Source: Rhodoplanes sp. Z2-YC6860 (GTDB taxonomy: Bacteria; Pseudomonadota; Alphaproteobacteria; Rhizobiales; Xanthobacteraceae). Taken from it: a DNA stretch of 64,000 nucleotides. The stretch spans positions 3,246,029 through 3,310,028 of the forward strand of contig NZ_CP007440.1 in assembly GCF_001579845.1 (NCBI RefSeq), in the 5' to 3' direction. Every line of letters begins with the position of its first letter. Positions within the stretch are counted from its first letter, which is position 1. A program made the translations under genes and the position numbers. Below the pieces are notes generated by a model. It searched no databases, was not told the DNA's origin, and saw only the letters and a list, made by a program, of their open reading frames with translations. Positions 6,419-15,752 of the stretch are shown here, piece after piece.

Positions 6419-8194
6419 TCATGCGTGCACCAACGGGCCGGGGTTCTTGAGATACTTCGAGACGATCGCGTCCGCCGCCCAGTAGGCCAGCGCGCCGACC
6501 GGGCCGGTCGGGTTGTAGGCCGGCTGTTGCGGGAACGTCGAAGCGCCCATGATGAACAGATTGCTCGCGTCCCACGACTGCAGATAGCGGTTGACGACGC
6601 TGGTCTTGGGATCCGTGCCCATAATGGTGCCGCCGGTGTTGTGCGTCGACTGGTACGGCACGATGTCGTAGTCGCCTTTGCGCAGACGCGGCGAGCCCAT
6701 GACGGTCGGGTTCATCACCTTGGCGATCTCGACCACTTTGCTCATGCAGTATTCGGCGAGCTTGTAGTCGTTCTCGACGAAGTTGTAGGTGAGCCGCAGC
6801 AGCGGGCGGCCGAGCTGATCCTTGTAGGTCGGATCGAGGTCCACATAGTTGTTGCGGTTGGCGTAGTTCGATCCCGACATGCCGATCGACAGCGCATGCT
6901 GGTAGTTGTCGACCGCGGCCTTCTTCCAGGCCGAGCCCCAGCGCGGCGTGCCGGGTGGCGTTGGCCGGTAGGCGATCGGCCGGCCTTCGCCGTGGCCGGT
7001 CTGAATGCGGCAGCCGCCAAAGAAGCCGAGGCCCGTGTGATCGAAGTTGTCGCCGTCGAAATCGTCGATCACCATCATCGAGCCGGGCGAGCCCATGAAC
7101 GGGTTGAAGTTCTTGTCCTTGAAGAACATCGTCAGCCCGATGCGGGAGAGCTGGTAGCAGTAGTTCCTGCCGACGGCGCCTTTCTGCGTCGCCGGGTCGT
7201 AAGGCTCGCCGATGCCGGAATGCAGCAGCAAGCCGATGTTGCCGAACACATAGGCCGAGAGCACGACCATGCCCGCGGGCTGCTCGTATTCCTCGCCGGT
7301 CCGCGTGTCGGTGTAGACCACGCCGGTGACTTTCTTCGCGGCCTTGTCGTAGGTGAGCCGGCTCACCCACGAATGCACGCGCAGCTCGAACTTCGGATCG
7401 GCGCGCAGCACCGGCAGCACGCAGATATGCGGGCCGGCTTTGGCATTGGCCTCGCAGCCGGCGCGCTCGCAGTGACCGCAATACTGGCAGCCGCCGAGCG
7501 CGAGCCCCTCGGTGTTGGTGTAGGGCTGGCTGATCGTCGAGGCCGGCTGCGGGAACGGATGATAGCCGAGCTCCTTGCACGCCTTGGCGTACATCAGCGC
7601 CGACTCGGTCATCTTCACCGGCGGTGTCGGATAGTCGTTCTGCCGTGCGCCCTCGAACGGATTGCCGCCGTCGACCTTCTGGCCGCGCAGGTTGCCGGCC
7701 TTGCCGGACACGCCGCAGAGCTTCTCGAACCGGTCGTAATAGGGCTCGAGCTCGTCATAGGTCATCGCCCAGTCCTGCACCGTCATGTCTTCGGGCAGGG
7801 CCTTGGCGCCGTAGCGGTTGAGGATGTTGCTGCGGGTCTGGTGATCGCTTGGCAGGTAGCGCCAGTGCTGACCGCCCCAGTGATTGGCGGCGCCGCCGAC
7901 GCCGTTGCCCGGCAGGAACGATCCCATCCGGCGCATCGGCAACGCCTGCTCGCTCGGGCGATGCCGGAACGACAGCGTCTCCATCGCCGGGTCCTGGATG
8001 ATTTCGAGCCGCTGCACATACCGCAGCTCGTCGCGGATGTGTGGCATCGCGAAATCTTCGGCGGGCTTGATGTCCGGCCCGCGCTCCAGACCGACGACGT
8101 TGAGTCCGGCCTTGGTGAGTTCGCGCGCCATGATGCTGCCGGTCCAGCCCATGCCGACCATCACCGCATCGACTTCCTTCAGACGTGTTGCCAT
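6419..8194 (-). CDS. GMC-family flavoprotein dehydrogenase, large subunit
   Basis: 591 residues. The N-terminus has an FAD-binding dinucleotide fold (VDAVMVGMGWTGSIMARELTKAG). GNGVGGAANHWGG and a C-terminal STHNTGGTIMGTDP...PTGPVGALAYWAADAI are typical of gluconate 2-dehydrogenase/glucose-methanol-choline flavoproteins. A Cys-rich stretch (CQYCGHCERAGC) near residue 235 is a possible Fe-S or metal site, as described for some FAD-dependent sugar dehydrogenases. With the subunit-3 protein upstream and cytochrome c downstream it forms the three-subunit membrane-associated dehydrogenase. It has no signal of its own and is probably exported with the Tat-signal subunit. The substrate is a sugar, sugar acid or polyol, not determinable. 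Confidence 0.9.
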   Translation of the reverse strand: MATRLKEVDAVMVGMGWTGSIMARELTKAGLNVVGLERGPDIKPAEDFAMPHIRDELRYVQRLEIIQDPAMETLSFRHRPSEQALPMRRMGSFLPGNGVGGAANHWGGQHWRYLPSDHQTRSNILNRYGAKALPEDMTVQDWAMTYDELEPYYDRFEKLCGVSGKAGNLRGQKVDGGNPFEGARQNDYPTPPVKMTESALMYAKACKELGYHPFPQPASTISQPYTNTEGLALGGCQYCGHCERAGCEANAKAGPHICVLPVLRADPKFELRVHSWVSRLTYDKAAKKVTGVVYTDTRTGEEYEQPAGMVVLSAYVFGNIGLLLHSGIGEPYDPATQKGAVGRNYCYQLSRIGLTMFFKDKNFNPFMGSPGSMMVIDDFDGDNFDHTGLGFFGGCRIQTGHGEGRPIAYRPTPPGTPRWGSAWKKAAVDNYQHALSIGMSGSNYANRNNYVDLDPTYKDQLGRPLLRLTYNFVENDYKLAEYCMSKVVEIAKVMNPTVMGSPRLRKGDYDIVPYQSTHNTGGTIMGTDPKTSVVNRYLQSWDASNLFIMGASTFPQQPAYNPTGPVGALAYWAADAIVSKYLKNPGPLVHA

Positions 8195-8206
8195 GCTCCG
8201 TCCTCC

Positions 8207-8935
8207 TTACGAGAAGTCCGCGATCGACTGCGGTTCCGGCTTGTAGAGTTTGTTCCGGTACAGATCCATCATGTTGGCGTAGGTGGCGGGCAGGCCCGGA
8301 TAACCGATCATGCGCCACGACACCTTGTTCTTGTTGCCGCCGTAGATCGGATCGGAGAAGAAGCCCTCCATGGTGATGTCGAGCAGCGCCTCCATGAACT
8401 GCTTGCCGTCAAAGTTCTGCAGTTCGGCCTTGCCCTGGTCCATGACCTTGAGCACCTCGTCGCGCTCCTTGAGCGAGAGGCGGTCGAACTCCTTGCCGCG
8501 GGTTTTCTTGAGCCAGGCGTTGGTGGCGGTGATGCCGGCGGCGAAGAACTCGCGCGGCGTCAGCGCAAGCTGGTAGCCGAAGCCTTCGCCGGGCGGTTTC
8601 CTGAACGGTCCGCTGCGGTACATCTTGGCGCCGCCGCCCCAGGCGCTGGCGAGCTGGCGGTCGATGAAGGTCACCACACCGCAATCGCTTCCCGACGGCG
8701 ACAGATCGTCGGCCGGAATGATGGTATCGGCTGCGGCCGTGAAGAACGCCTGCTCGGCTGGCGACAACGTCACCATCGCGTCGCTGTCGGCACTGGCTGC
8801 GGGCGGGGCTTGTGGCTTTGGCGGGGCGCTTTGTGCGGCGGCCTCGGTTGCGGGCGCGATTGCTGTCGCGGCGGCGGTGCCCGCGATCGCCGCGCCTTTC
8901 AGGAATTCTCGACGGAGAATCCGTTCGTCTGCCAT
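8207..8935 (-). CDS. Gluconate 2-dehydrogenase subunit 3-like, Tat-exported
   Basis: 242 residues from ATG 8935, with GGGGAGAA six bases upstream; an upstream in-frame ATG exists but lacks a site. The N-terminus carries a Tat signal (RREFLKGAAIAG, then Ala-rich). The mature part includes LSPAEQAFFTAAADTIIPAD and DCGVVTFIDRQLAS, typical of the gluconate dehydrogenase gamma subunit family. That subunit is needed to export and mature the flavoprotein. First gene of the three-gene operon; the divergent neighbour is a thiolase gene. Confidence 0.9.
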   Translation of the reverse strand: MADERILRREFLKGAAIAGTAAATAIAPATEAAAQSAPPKPQAPPAASADSDAMVTLSPAEQAFFTAAADTIIPADDLSPSGSDCGVVTFIDRQLASAWGGGAKMYRSGPFRKPPGEGFGYQLALTPREFFAAGITATNAWLKKTRGKEFDRLSLKERDEVLKVMDQGKAELQNFDGKQFMEALLDITMEGFFSDPIYGGNKNKVSWRMIGYPGLPATYANMMDLYRNKLYKPEPQSIADFS

Positions 8936-9085
8936 GTGCGTTCTCCCCAGAGTGCGCGCCGCAATTGGCGACACACTGTCAGTTTTGATTTCGTCCAGGC
9001 TAGCAGCCATGCGATTGGACCGAAAGGCATTTCGATTGCGTGTGGACCGGCTTCACGTGCATGGCTCCGGCCGGTAATCTAAAGC

Positions 9086-10288
9086 ATGATCGAAGCGTAC
9101 ATTCCTTATGGTGCCTACTGGTCTTCGCCCTTCGCGCGCTGGCAGGGCGCGTTCTCAGGCCTGCACGCGCTTAAATTTGCGGCACATCGCGCGCAGGCCG
9201 AGCTGCGCAGCCGCGCGATCGACGGGACCGAGTTCGATTTCGGCGTGCTCGGCACCACGATCCCGCAGCAGCACAGTTTCTTCGGCGCGCCGTGGGTGAC
9301 GGGCATGCTCGGTGCCGGCCACGTCTCGGGTCCGACCATCAACCAGGCCTGCGCCACCGGTGCGCGATGCCTCGCCACCGCGGCGCAGAATCTGGCGACA
9401 GGCGATGCGCAGTGCGTGCTCGTGATCACCGCCGATAAGACCTCGAACGGACCGCACATCTATTATCCGCAGCCGTCGGGACCGGGCGGCACGGGCGCCC
9501 ATGAGGACTGGGTGCTCGACAACTTCTCCTGCGATCCGCTGACCGGATCGGGGATGCTGCAGACCGCGGAGAACGTCGCGCGGAAATGGCAGATCACGAC
9601 AGCGGAGCAGAACGACGTGACGCTGCGCCGCTACGAGCAATACCAGGACGCGCTGGCGCACGACTCGCGGTTCCTGAAACGCTTCATGACGCTGCCGTTC
9701 GAGGTGCCGGACAAAGGCTTCAAGCGAACGGCATCGCAGCTTTCGGGCGACGAGGGCGTGCACGCCACGACCGCGGACGGCGTGCGCAAGCTTGCGCCGG
9801 TGATGAAGGACGGCACCGTGACCTACGCGGGCCAGACGCATCCGGCCGACGGGCACGCCGCGATGGTCGTGACCACCAAGGAGAGAGCGGCGAAGCTCTC
9901 GAAGCGCCCCGAACTTGCCATCCGACTCATCGCATTCGGCCAGTCGCGCGAAGAACCTGCGATGATGCCGGCTGCGCCGATCAAGGCGGCGCGGGTCGCG
10001 CTGAAGCGCGCCGGTCTCAAGATCGGCGACATGGCGGCGATCAAATCGCACAATCCGTTTGCCGTGAATGACATCGCCTTCGCCCGCGAGACCGGCTGCG
10101 ACCTGATGGCGATGAACAACTACGGCTGCTCGCTGGTCTGGGGCCACCCGCAGGGCCCGACCGGATTGCGGGCGGTCATCGAACTGATCGAGGAATTGAC
10201 CGAGCGTGGCGGCGGCTATGGCCTGTTTCACGGCTGTGCGGCCGGCGATACCGCCATGGCGGTTGTGATCGAAGTGGCGGACGCGTGA
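9086..10288 (+). CDS. Thiolase-family acyl-CoA acetyltransferase
   Basis: 400 residues. The nucleophilic Cys is present in NQACATGARC near residue 89. The C-terminal half has the conserved HNPFAVND (His), GCSLVWGHPQGPTG (glycine loop) and GCAAGDTA (second Cys) motifs. It should cleave or form a 3-ketoacyl-CoA at the end of an aromatic or fatty acid pathway in the cytoplasm. The stop overlaps the CoA-ligase start by one base, so both products likely act in one CoA-linked pathway. No OB-fold (DUF35) partner is directly attached here. Confidence 0.9.
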   Translation: MIEAYIPYGAYWSSPFARWQGAFSGLHALKFAAHRAQAELRSRAIDGTEFDFGVLGTTIPQQHSFFGAPWVTGMLGAGHVSGPTINQACATGARCLATAAQNLATGDAQCVLVITADKTSNGPHIYYPQPSGPGGTGAHEDWVLDNFSCDPLTGSGMLQTAENVARKWQITTAEQNDVTLRRYEQYQDALAHDSRFLKRFMTLPFEVPDKGFKRTASQLSGDEGVHATTADGVRKLAPVMKDGTVTYAGQTHPADGHAAMVVTTKERAAKLSKRPELAIRLIAFGQSREEPAMMPAAPIKAARVALKRAGLKIGDMAAIKSHNPFAVNDIAFARETGCDLMAMNNYGCSLVWGHPQGPTGLRAVIELIEELTERGGGYGLFHGCAAGDTAMAVVIEVADA

Positions 10289-11829
10289 TGACTGAGCCGG
10301 CGCGGATGGTCGGTGCGGATGCGTTGCCGCCTGTTCCGCCCACGCTCGCGCATCTCCTGATCGATGCCGCGACGCGTGCGCCGCAGGCTGAGGCGCTGGT
10401 CTGCGGCGATCTTCGCCTGACCTACGCGCAGTATCTCAATGCCGCGGTGGCATTGGCCAATGATCTGGGCGCGCAGGGCGCCAGCGGCGAGCGCGTCGCG
10501 CTGCTGCTCGGCAATTCTGCCGAGATGGCGGTGGCGACCTTCGCGACACACCTGGTCGGCGCGCAGGCGGTGCTGCTCAACCCGATCTACACGGCGCGGG
10601 AGCTGTCGGTCATCATCGAGGATGCCGAGCCCGCGCTGCTGCTGCATCAGGCTAGCTACGCTGAGCTGGTCGCAGCAATCAAAAGTCACAAAGGCCGGAC
10701 GCAAATTCTTGACTGCAGACATTTGCAGATCGACAAACCTGCCGAACTCGCATCTCCTCTGCCTACGCCTGAAACTTTCGCCACGCTGCAATACACCGGC
10801 GGTACGACAGGGCGGCCTAAGGGCGTCAACCTCAAGCACAGGTCGCTTGCCATCAACGTGGCGCAGCGCGAGGCGCTGCTGCCGACGCGCGAAAGCGGCG
10901 AACGCATTCTCTGCGTCACGCCGCTGTGTCACAGCTACGCGACCTCGATGGCGCTCTATCTTTCAGCCTATTGCGCGGGCGTGCTGGTGATCCTGCCAAA
11001 ATACAGCGCGGAGGCCGTGCTGAAGACGCTCGAAAGCGAGCGGATCACAATCTTTCCGGGCAGCCCGACCATCTTCGTCGGTCTGATGGCGCATCCGTAC
11101 TTTGCCGAGGCCAATTTTTCCGCGCTCCGCCTTTGCTATTCGGGCTCGGCGGCGCTCCCCGCGGCGACGCTGGCGCAATGGGAAGGCCGCGTTTGCTGCA
11201 AGATCTATGAAGGCTTCGGCCAGACCGAAGCGGGGCCGGTGCTGACGTTCAACGCGGTCGGACAGGAGACCAAACCTGGCGCGGTCGGCATGCCGTTGCC
11301 GCGCACCGAAATCGAAATCGTCGATCTCGAAAGCGGTCGCACCGTGCTCAATCGCGGCCAGGCGGGAGAGGTCCGCGCGCGGGGACCGCAGATCATGAGC
11401 GGCTATCGCAACGCGCTGGAGGAGACCGCCAAGGCGCTGCGCGACGGCTGGCTTTACACCGGCGACATCGGCGCGATCGAGGATGACGGCACGTTGACGA
11501 TCCGCGGGCGCAAGAAGGAGATGGTGATCGTCGGCGGCTACAACGTATTTCCGCGCGAGGTCGAGGATGTGCTGCTGTCGTTTCCCGGCGTCAGCGAAGC
11601 CGCTGTCGTCGGTGCGCCGGACAGCTATCGCGGCGAGAGCGTGCGCGCTTTCGTGATTGCTGAAAAGAGCATGGTGCTCGATCCGGCTTCACTGCTCACT
11701 CACTGCACGCAAAACTTGGCGCGCTACAAAGTGCCGGCGTCGATTGAAATACGGTCCGACTTGCCGAAAACCGCCGTCGGCAAGATCGACAAGGTCGCGC
11801 TCGAAGCGGAGGTGCAAGCTAAATCGTGA
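10288..11829 (+). CDS. AMP-forming acyl-CoA synthetase (ligase)
   Basis: 513 residues from ATG 10288 (TGATG overlap with the thiolase; a GTG three bases earlier is possible). ANL-superfamily motifs are complete: P-loop YTGGTTGRPKGV near residue 172, FGQTEAG near 311, WLYTGDIG near 390, and the hinge region KEMVIVGGYNVFPREVE followed by the C-terminal catalytic Lys in AVGKIDK. It activates a carboxylic acid to its CoA thioester at the cost of ATP. The sequence resembles medium/long-chain or aromatic acid ligases; the exact substrate is unknown. Its end overlaps the convergent SDR gene by 11 bases. Confidence 0.92.
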   Translation: MTEPARMVGADALPPVPPTLAHLLIDAATRAPQAEALVCGDLRLTYAQYLNAAVALANDLGAQGASGERVALLLGNSAEMAVATFATHLVGAQAVLLNPIYTARELSVIIEDAEPALLLHQASYAELVAAIKSHKGRTQILDCRHLQIDKPAELASPLPTPETFATLQYTGGTTGRPKGVNLKHRSLAINVAQREALLPTRESGERILCVTPLCHSYATSMALYLSAYCAGVLVILPKYSAEAVLKTLESERITIFPGSPTIFVGLMAHPYFAEANFSALRLCYSGSAALPAATLAQWEGRVCCKIYEGFGQTEAGPVLTFNAVGQETKPGAVGMPLPRTEIEIVDLESGRTVLNRGQAGEVRARGPQIMSGYRNALEETAKALRDGWLYTGDIGAIEDDGTLTIRGRKKEMVIVGGYNVFPREVEDVLLSFPGVSEAAVVGAPDSYRGESVRAFVIAEKSMVLDPASLLTHCTQNLARYKVPASIEIRSDLPKTAVGKIDKVALEAEVQAKS

Positions 11830-12547
11830 GACTGCCGACGCTTGAGCCGCCGCACACATACAATGTCTGTCCGGTAACGAAGCTGTTGGCGCGGTCGCAG
11901 AAGAACATCACCGCGCGCGCGACGTCGTCCGGCTGGCCAAGCCGCTGCACCGGAATGGCCTTGGCCAGCGCGGCTTCCCGCTCGCCGCCCTTCGGCACCA
12001 AGGCGTGGAACATGTCGGTGCCCGCGATCGGCCCCGGCGCGATCACGTTGACGGTGATGCCGTCGGCCGCAAGCTCCAGCGCCCAGGTGCGCGCCATGCC
12101 GATCATGCCGGCCTTGGTGGCGGCGTACGCCGTGCGCGTCTGCAACCCCAGCGCGCCGCGCGACGACATCAGCACGACGCGCCCGAATTTTTGTTGCTTC
12201 ATCGACGGGAGCGCGGCTTGAACAAGCATGACGGCCGAGCCGAGATGAAGCTGCGACAACGCTTCGAGATCAGAGATTTTGACGTCGGGCAGCAGCGCCG
12301 GGCGGATGACGCCGGCGTTGTGGACGAGATGCGTCACAGCAAAACGCGACGCGACATCGGCAGCGGCCTGTTGCGTCGCTTCGGCGTCTATCAGGTCCAC
12401 CTCGACCGCGTGCAAGCGCGTGTGCTTCTGCTCCGGCCGGCCAAGCGCCAGCGAGACGACCTCGTAGCCGGCATCGAGCATCTGCCGGCAGATTTCCGCG
12501 CCGATGCCGGTCGAGCCGCCGGTCACGACCGCGACATTGTCGCTCAC
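11819..12547 (-). CDS. Short-chain dehydrogenase/reductase (SDR)
   Basis: 242 residues from a GTG at 12547, which overlaps the cyclase stop (GTGA). The NAD(P) motif TGGSTGIG is at residue ~9, NAG at ~81, and the catalytic Ser (SSRG) and YAATK are in place, as is the C-terminal GGSSVG end. A canonical, presumably active SDR reducing or oxidising a hydroxyl/keto group. Last gene of the six-gene Rieske operon, so it probably acts as a dihydrodiol or hydroxyacyl dehydrogenase downstream of the oxygenase. Confidence 0.92.
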   Translation of the reverse strand: MSDNVAVVTGGSTGIGAEICRQMLDAGYEVVSLALGRPEQKHTRLHAVEVDLIDAEATQQAAADVASRFAVTHLVHNAGVIRPALLPDVKISDLEALSQLHLGSAVMLVQAALPSMKQQKFGRVVLMSSRGALGLQTRTAYAATKAGMIGMARTWALELAADGITVNVIAPGPIAGTDMFHALVPKGGEREAALAKAIPVQRLGQPDDVARAVMFFCDRANSFVTGQTLYVCGGSSVGSLTI

Positions 12548-13329
12548 TTCGCGCCTCCGACGAGCGCAAGCACCCGCAACGGACTTCCCGAGCCGTTCTT
12601 GATCTTCAGCGGCGCCGCAATGATCACGGAACCCTTGGGCGGCAGCAGATCGAGATTGGTCAGGCACTGCAGGCCGAACCGGCCTTTGCCGTGCATATAG
12701 AAGTGTGCCGGGTAGGGCGGGTTGAAGTGGTGGCCCTGGCCGAAGTCGGTGCCGATTGTCTCGGTGCCGAAGCCGTGCACGTCGCGCTGTTCGACGAACC
12801 ATTTCACCACGGCGGGCTCAGGCCCCGGCGTGTGAGCGCCGTCGTCGCGCAGGCCTGCGTAATCCGGGTAGGTCTTCTTCGACCAGTCGGTGCGCAGCAG
12901 CACCCAGCTTCCCGGCTCGATCTTGCCGTGGCGCACCTCCCACTCCTCGACAAACGGAATGGTCAGCGCGAAGTCCGGATTGTTGGCGCAGGCTGCCGAG
13001 CAGTCGAGCACGCAGGCCGGCGCGATGAACTTGCGCACGTCGATGGTGTCGACCGCGTTGTTCGGCAGGTCCTTGCCGGAGATCCAGTGGATCGGCGCAT
13101 CGAAATGCGTGCCGGTGTGTTCGCCGAGGCTGATGTTGTTCCAGTACCAGGCGGGCCCGCGCTCGTCGTAACGCGACACCTCCTCGATGCGGAACGGTGC
13201 GCACTGGCCGAGTTCCGGCGGCAGCACGATGGTCGGGAATTCCTGTGCGAGCGTCTGCGTGAGATCGACGATGCGGACGTCGCCGCTCGAAACCGCGCGG
13301 GCGAATTGCATGAGGTCGATCGCGGTCAT
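12544..13329 (-). CDS. Cyclase/kynurenine-formamidase-like metal hydrolase
   Basis: 261 residues from ATG 13329, two bases after the stop of the preceding gene. The metal-binding signature EHTGTHFDAPIHW of the cyclase (KynB-like) family is near residue 70. A GTDFGQGHHFNPPYPAHFYMH segment toward the C-terminus supplies further His ligands. Family members hydrolyse formamides or ring-opened carbonyl compounds. In this operon it may open or hydrolyse a ring-cleavage product; that role is inferred. Confidence 0.88.
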   Translation of the reverse strand: MTAIDLMQFARAVSSGDVRIVDLTQTLAQEFPTIVLPPELGQCAPFRIEEVSRYDERGPAWYWNNISLGEHTGTHFDAPIHWISGKDLPNNAVDTIDVRKFIAPACVLDCSAACANNPDFALTIPFVEEWEVRHGKIEPGSWVLLRTDWSKKTYPDYAGLRDDGAHTPGPEPAVVKWFVEQRDVHGFGTETIGTDFGQGHHFNPPYPAHFYMHGKGRFGLQCLTNLDLLPPKGSVIIAAPLKIKNGSGSPLRVLALVGGAK

Positions 13330-13331
13330 GA

Positions 13332-14573
13332 TCAGCTTTCCATCTCTCGCTCGAGCGCCTTCGGGTTCACCGCAAGGCGCGCCCGGATGTCTTCGGCGAT
13401 GTCGCCGACGTAGGCGTCTTCGACGCCCTGCTTGAGCGCGCGGATCACCGCATTGGCCAGTGCTCCAGGCGTCACCTTCGGTGGCGGCACCGTCTGGAAC
13501 CACTCGGTCTCCAGCGGGCCGAAGAACACGTTGAGCACCTTGACACCGCCGGGCCTGAGTTCAGCGCGCATGCATTGCGCCGCTGACAAGCACGCGGCCT
13601 CCGCCGCCGAATGGCTGCCGAATTGCGGCCAGTTCATCAGCGCGTGCACCGAGATGAGATTGACGAAAGCTGCAGCCGAGTTGACGCCATCGGCGCCGCG
13701 AAAGCGCAGCACCGGGCCGAACGCCTGGGCGAGGCGGAGGAGGCCGAGGTAGCGGATGTCGATCTCTTCGCGCGCGACGGTCAATCCATGGCGATTGACC
13801 ACGCCGCCCGCGCGAACGTGCTCGGCGGTGTTGACCACAATGTCGATGCGCGCGCCGTTCTGTTCGGCCTGCTCGGTGACCGATTCTGTGTCGGTGACGT
13901 CGAGCGGCACGATCTCGACACGCTCGATCTTTTTTAGCGCATCGAATCCTGGAAACGGCTTCCAGGAATCGGCCAAGCCGACAAATACGATCGAGGCTCC
14001 AGCGTCGGAAAACGCCTTCGCCATGGCCTGGCCGACCGCTGTACGGCCGTCGGTGATCAGCACGCGGCGGAATTTCGGATCGCAGGTCATCTCGCGTAGG
14101 TGCGGATCGTCGGCCATGTTCGGAGTGTCCTTCTCGGGAAGCGCGATGGCGACGGCCGAGCCGCTCCGGTCGAGCTTGAATTCGACGCGCACGCGCTGGC
14201 CCTCGACTGTGTCACCGTGCAGATGGGCGACCACGGCAGGTCCCACGTCGAGCTTCACCGTGCCGACGCGCCACGGCGTCCGCTCGCGAAAGTAAGGATC
14301 GGTCGAAGTCTGCACGGTGGTTTCGGCGACCAGCACGCCGCCATTGCCGACGTCGCGGAACGGCAGCCGTGCGGAGAGGCATTCCGGGCAGGCGTCGCGC
14401 GGCGGATAGACCACGGTGTTGCAATCAAGACAGACCTGCAGCGCGAAGCGGCCTTCGGCGGCCGCGGCCGTGAGGCCATGGCCGGTGCGGCTGCGCACGC
14501 CCTGCGGCGAAAGCGGCAGCCGCGTCCGTTTCAGCGGATTTTTTCGTTTCGGGCGGACAAGGGGTTCGGTCAT
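13332..14573 (-). CDS. Fusion: zinc-ribbon/OB-fold (DUF35) domain plus SDR domain
   Basis: 413 residues. Residues ~30-155 form a DUF35-type thiolase partner: zinc ribbon CLDCNTVVYPPRDACPEC, then an OB-fold ending near LPEKD. Residues ~165-400 are a Rossmann/SDR domain. That domain is degenerate: the glycine motif reads TDGRTAVGQA, and the Tyr-x3-Lys position reads SHSAAEAA, so oxidoreductase activity is doubtful. The start abuts the stop of the thiolase-like gene (TGAATG). DUF35 proteins bind thiolases and supply the acyl-CoA pocket, so it very likely complexes with that neighbour. The fused SDR part is unusual. Confidence 0.85.
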   Translation of the reverse strand: MTEPLVRPKRKNPLKRTRLPLSPQGVRSRTGHGLTAAAAEGRFALQVCLDCNTVVYPPRDACPECLSARLPFRDVGNGGVLVAETTVQTSTDPYFRERTPWRVGTVKLDVGPAVVAHLHGDTVEGQRVRVEFKLDRSGSAVAIALPEKDTPNMADDPHLREMTCDPKFRRVLITDGRTAVGQAMAKAFSDAGASIVFVGLADSWKPFPGFDALKKIERVEIVPLDVTDTESVTEQAEQNGARIDIVVNTAEHVRAGGVVNRHGLTVAREEIDIRYLGLLRLAQAFGPVLRFRGADGVNSAAAFVNLISVHALMNWPQFGSHSAAEAACLSAAQCMRAELRPGGVKVLNVFFGPLETEWFQTVPPPKVTPGALANAVIRALKQGVEDAYVGDIAEDIRARLAVNPKALEREMES

Positions 14574-15749
14574 TCAGGCTCTCGCGAGAATGGCGGCGCA
14601 GGACGACAGCCCGCGATCGTAGTTGATCATGCCGAAGCCCGAAACGAGCCCGGTTTTGGCGTCGGCGATCTTGGTGCCGATCGGCTCGCCGATGAGCTGC
14701 CGCATGGCTTCAGTGAGGCCGATATATCCACCGCCGGCGCCGGCCTGACCGACCGAAAGCTGTCCACCGGAGGTGTTGTGCGGAAACGTGCCGTCGTTGG
14801 CGAAATTATGCGAACGCACGAAGTCCGGACCTTCGCCCTTCTTGCAGAAACCCAGGTCTTCGATCTGCATCATGACGATCACCGGATAGTCGTCATAGGT
14901 CTCGACGAAATCGATATCGGCGGGCTTCATCCCGGCTGCGGACCACAACGTGTCGATATCCATCGCCCAGCCGCCGCGCATCTGCACCGGATCGTTGGTG
15001 AAGGCGTTGTGCCGCTCGATCGTGGACAGGATGCGCACGAAAGGAAGGCCGAGCGACTTCGCGGTGTCCTCACGGCAAACAATGAGCGCCTCGGCGCCGG
15101 CACACGGCATCACGCAATCGAACAGGTGGATCGGGTCGGCGATCGGCCGCGCCGCCATGTATTCGTCGAGTGTGAGCTTCTTCTTCATCATTGCATAGGG
15201 AATCGACAGCGCGTTGTCGCGTTGCGCGACGCAGAGCTTGCCGAAGTCTTCGCGCTTCGCGCCATACATGTTCATGTAGTTCTTGGTGATCAGCGCGAAC
15301 GAGGAGTTCGCGCCGCCCGATCCATATGGATAGACTGCGTCCTGCGCAAAGCGAGAGAACGTCGACAGCGTCTTGCGGAACGAGTCGACGTGATTGGTGT
15401 CGGCGCCCACGCAAGCGACGATCTCGGCATCACCCGTCTGCACAGCGCGTGCCGCGCGGCGGATCGCGATGACGCCGCTCGCGCCGCCGAACGGAATGTG
15501 CTCGAGCCAGCGCGGCGAAAGGCCGAAGTGCTGGGTCAAGCCGATGGCCGTGTCGGGTCCGACCGTGAAGCTCGACACCGCAAACCCGTCGATGTCCTTG
15601 GGCTTGATCTTGGCGCGCTTGACCAACTCATGCAGCGCGCGGCCGATCCACCAGTGCGCGCTGTTGGTCGAATAGCGGCGGTAGGGGATGGTGATGGGTG
15701 CGCAGAGAACCACACCATCGTAGGATTTGGCGTTCACACCAGACGTCAT
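14574..15749 (-). CDS. Thiolase-like protein lacking the nucleophilic Cys
   Basis: 391 residues of thiolase fold. The N-terminal half has PFGGASGVIAIRRAARAV where active thiolases have C-A-S-G, so Cys is replaced by Gly near residue 89. The C-terminal glycine loop (NTSGGQLSVGQAGAGGGY) is kept. Such SCP2/DUF35-associated proteins can act as aldolases or retro-aldolases on acyl-CoA side chains rather than as thiolases, as known for the steroid-degradation Ltp2-ChsH2 pair. Its partner is the adjacent OB-fold fusion. Part of the Rieske operon. Confidence 0.88.
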   Translation of the reverse strand: MTSGVNAKSYDGVVLCAPITIPYRRYSTNSAHWWIGRALHELVKRAKIKPKDIDGFAVSSFTVGPDTAIGLTQHFGLSPRWLEHIPFGGASGVIAIRRAARAVQTGDAEIVACVGADTNHVDSFRKTLSTFSRFAQDAVYPYGSGGANSSFALITKNYMNMYGAKREDFGKLCVAQRDNALSIPYAMMKKKLTLDEYMAARPIADPIHLFDCVMPCAGAEALIVCREDTAKSLGLPFVRILSTIERHNAFTNDPVQMRGGWAMDIDTLWSAAGMKPADIDFVETYDDYPVIVMMQIEDLGFCKKGEGPDFVRSHNFANDGTFPHNTSGGQLSVGQAGAGGGYIGLTEAMRQLIGEPIGTKIADAKTGLVSGFGMINYDRGLSSCAAILARA

Positions 15750-15752
15750 GGG

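Noticed and set aside
6042-7580. A 512-codon minus-strand frame ending in a cytochrome c
   Set aside because: Only the last ~122 codons are a gene; the rest is an out-of-frame reading of the GMC dehydrogenase gene.
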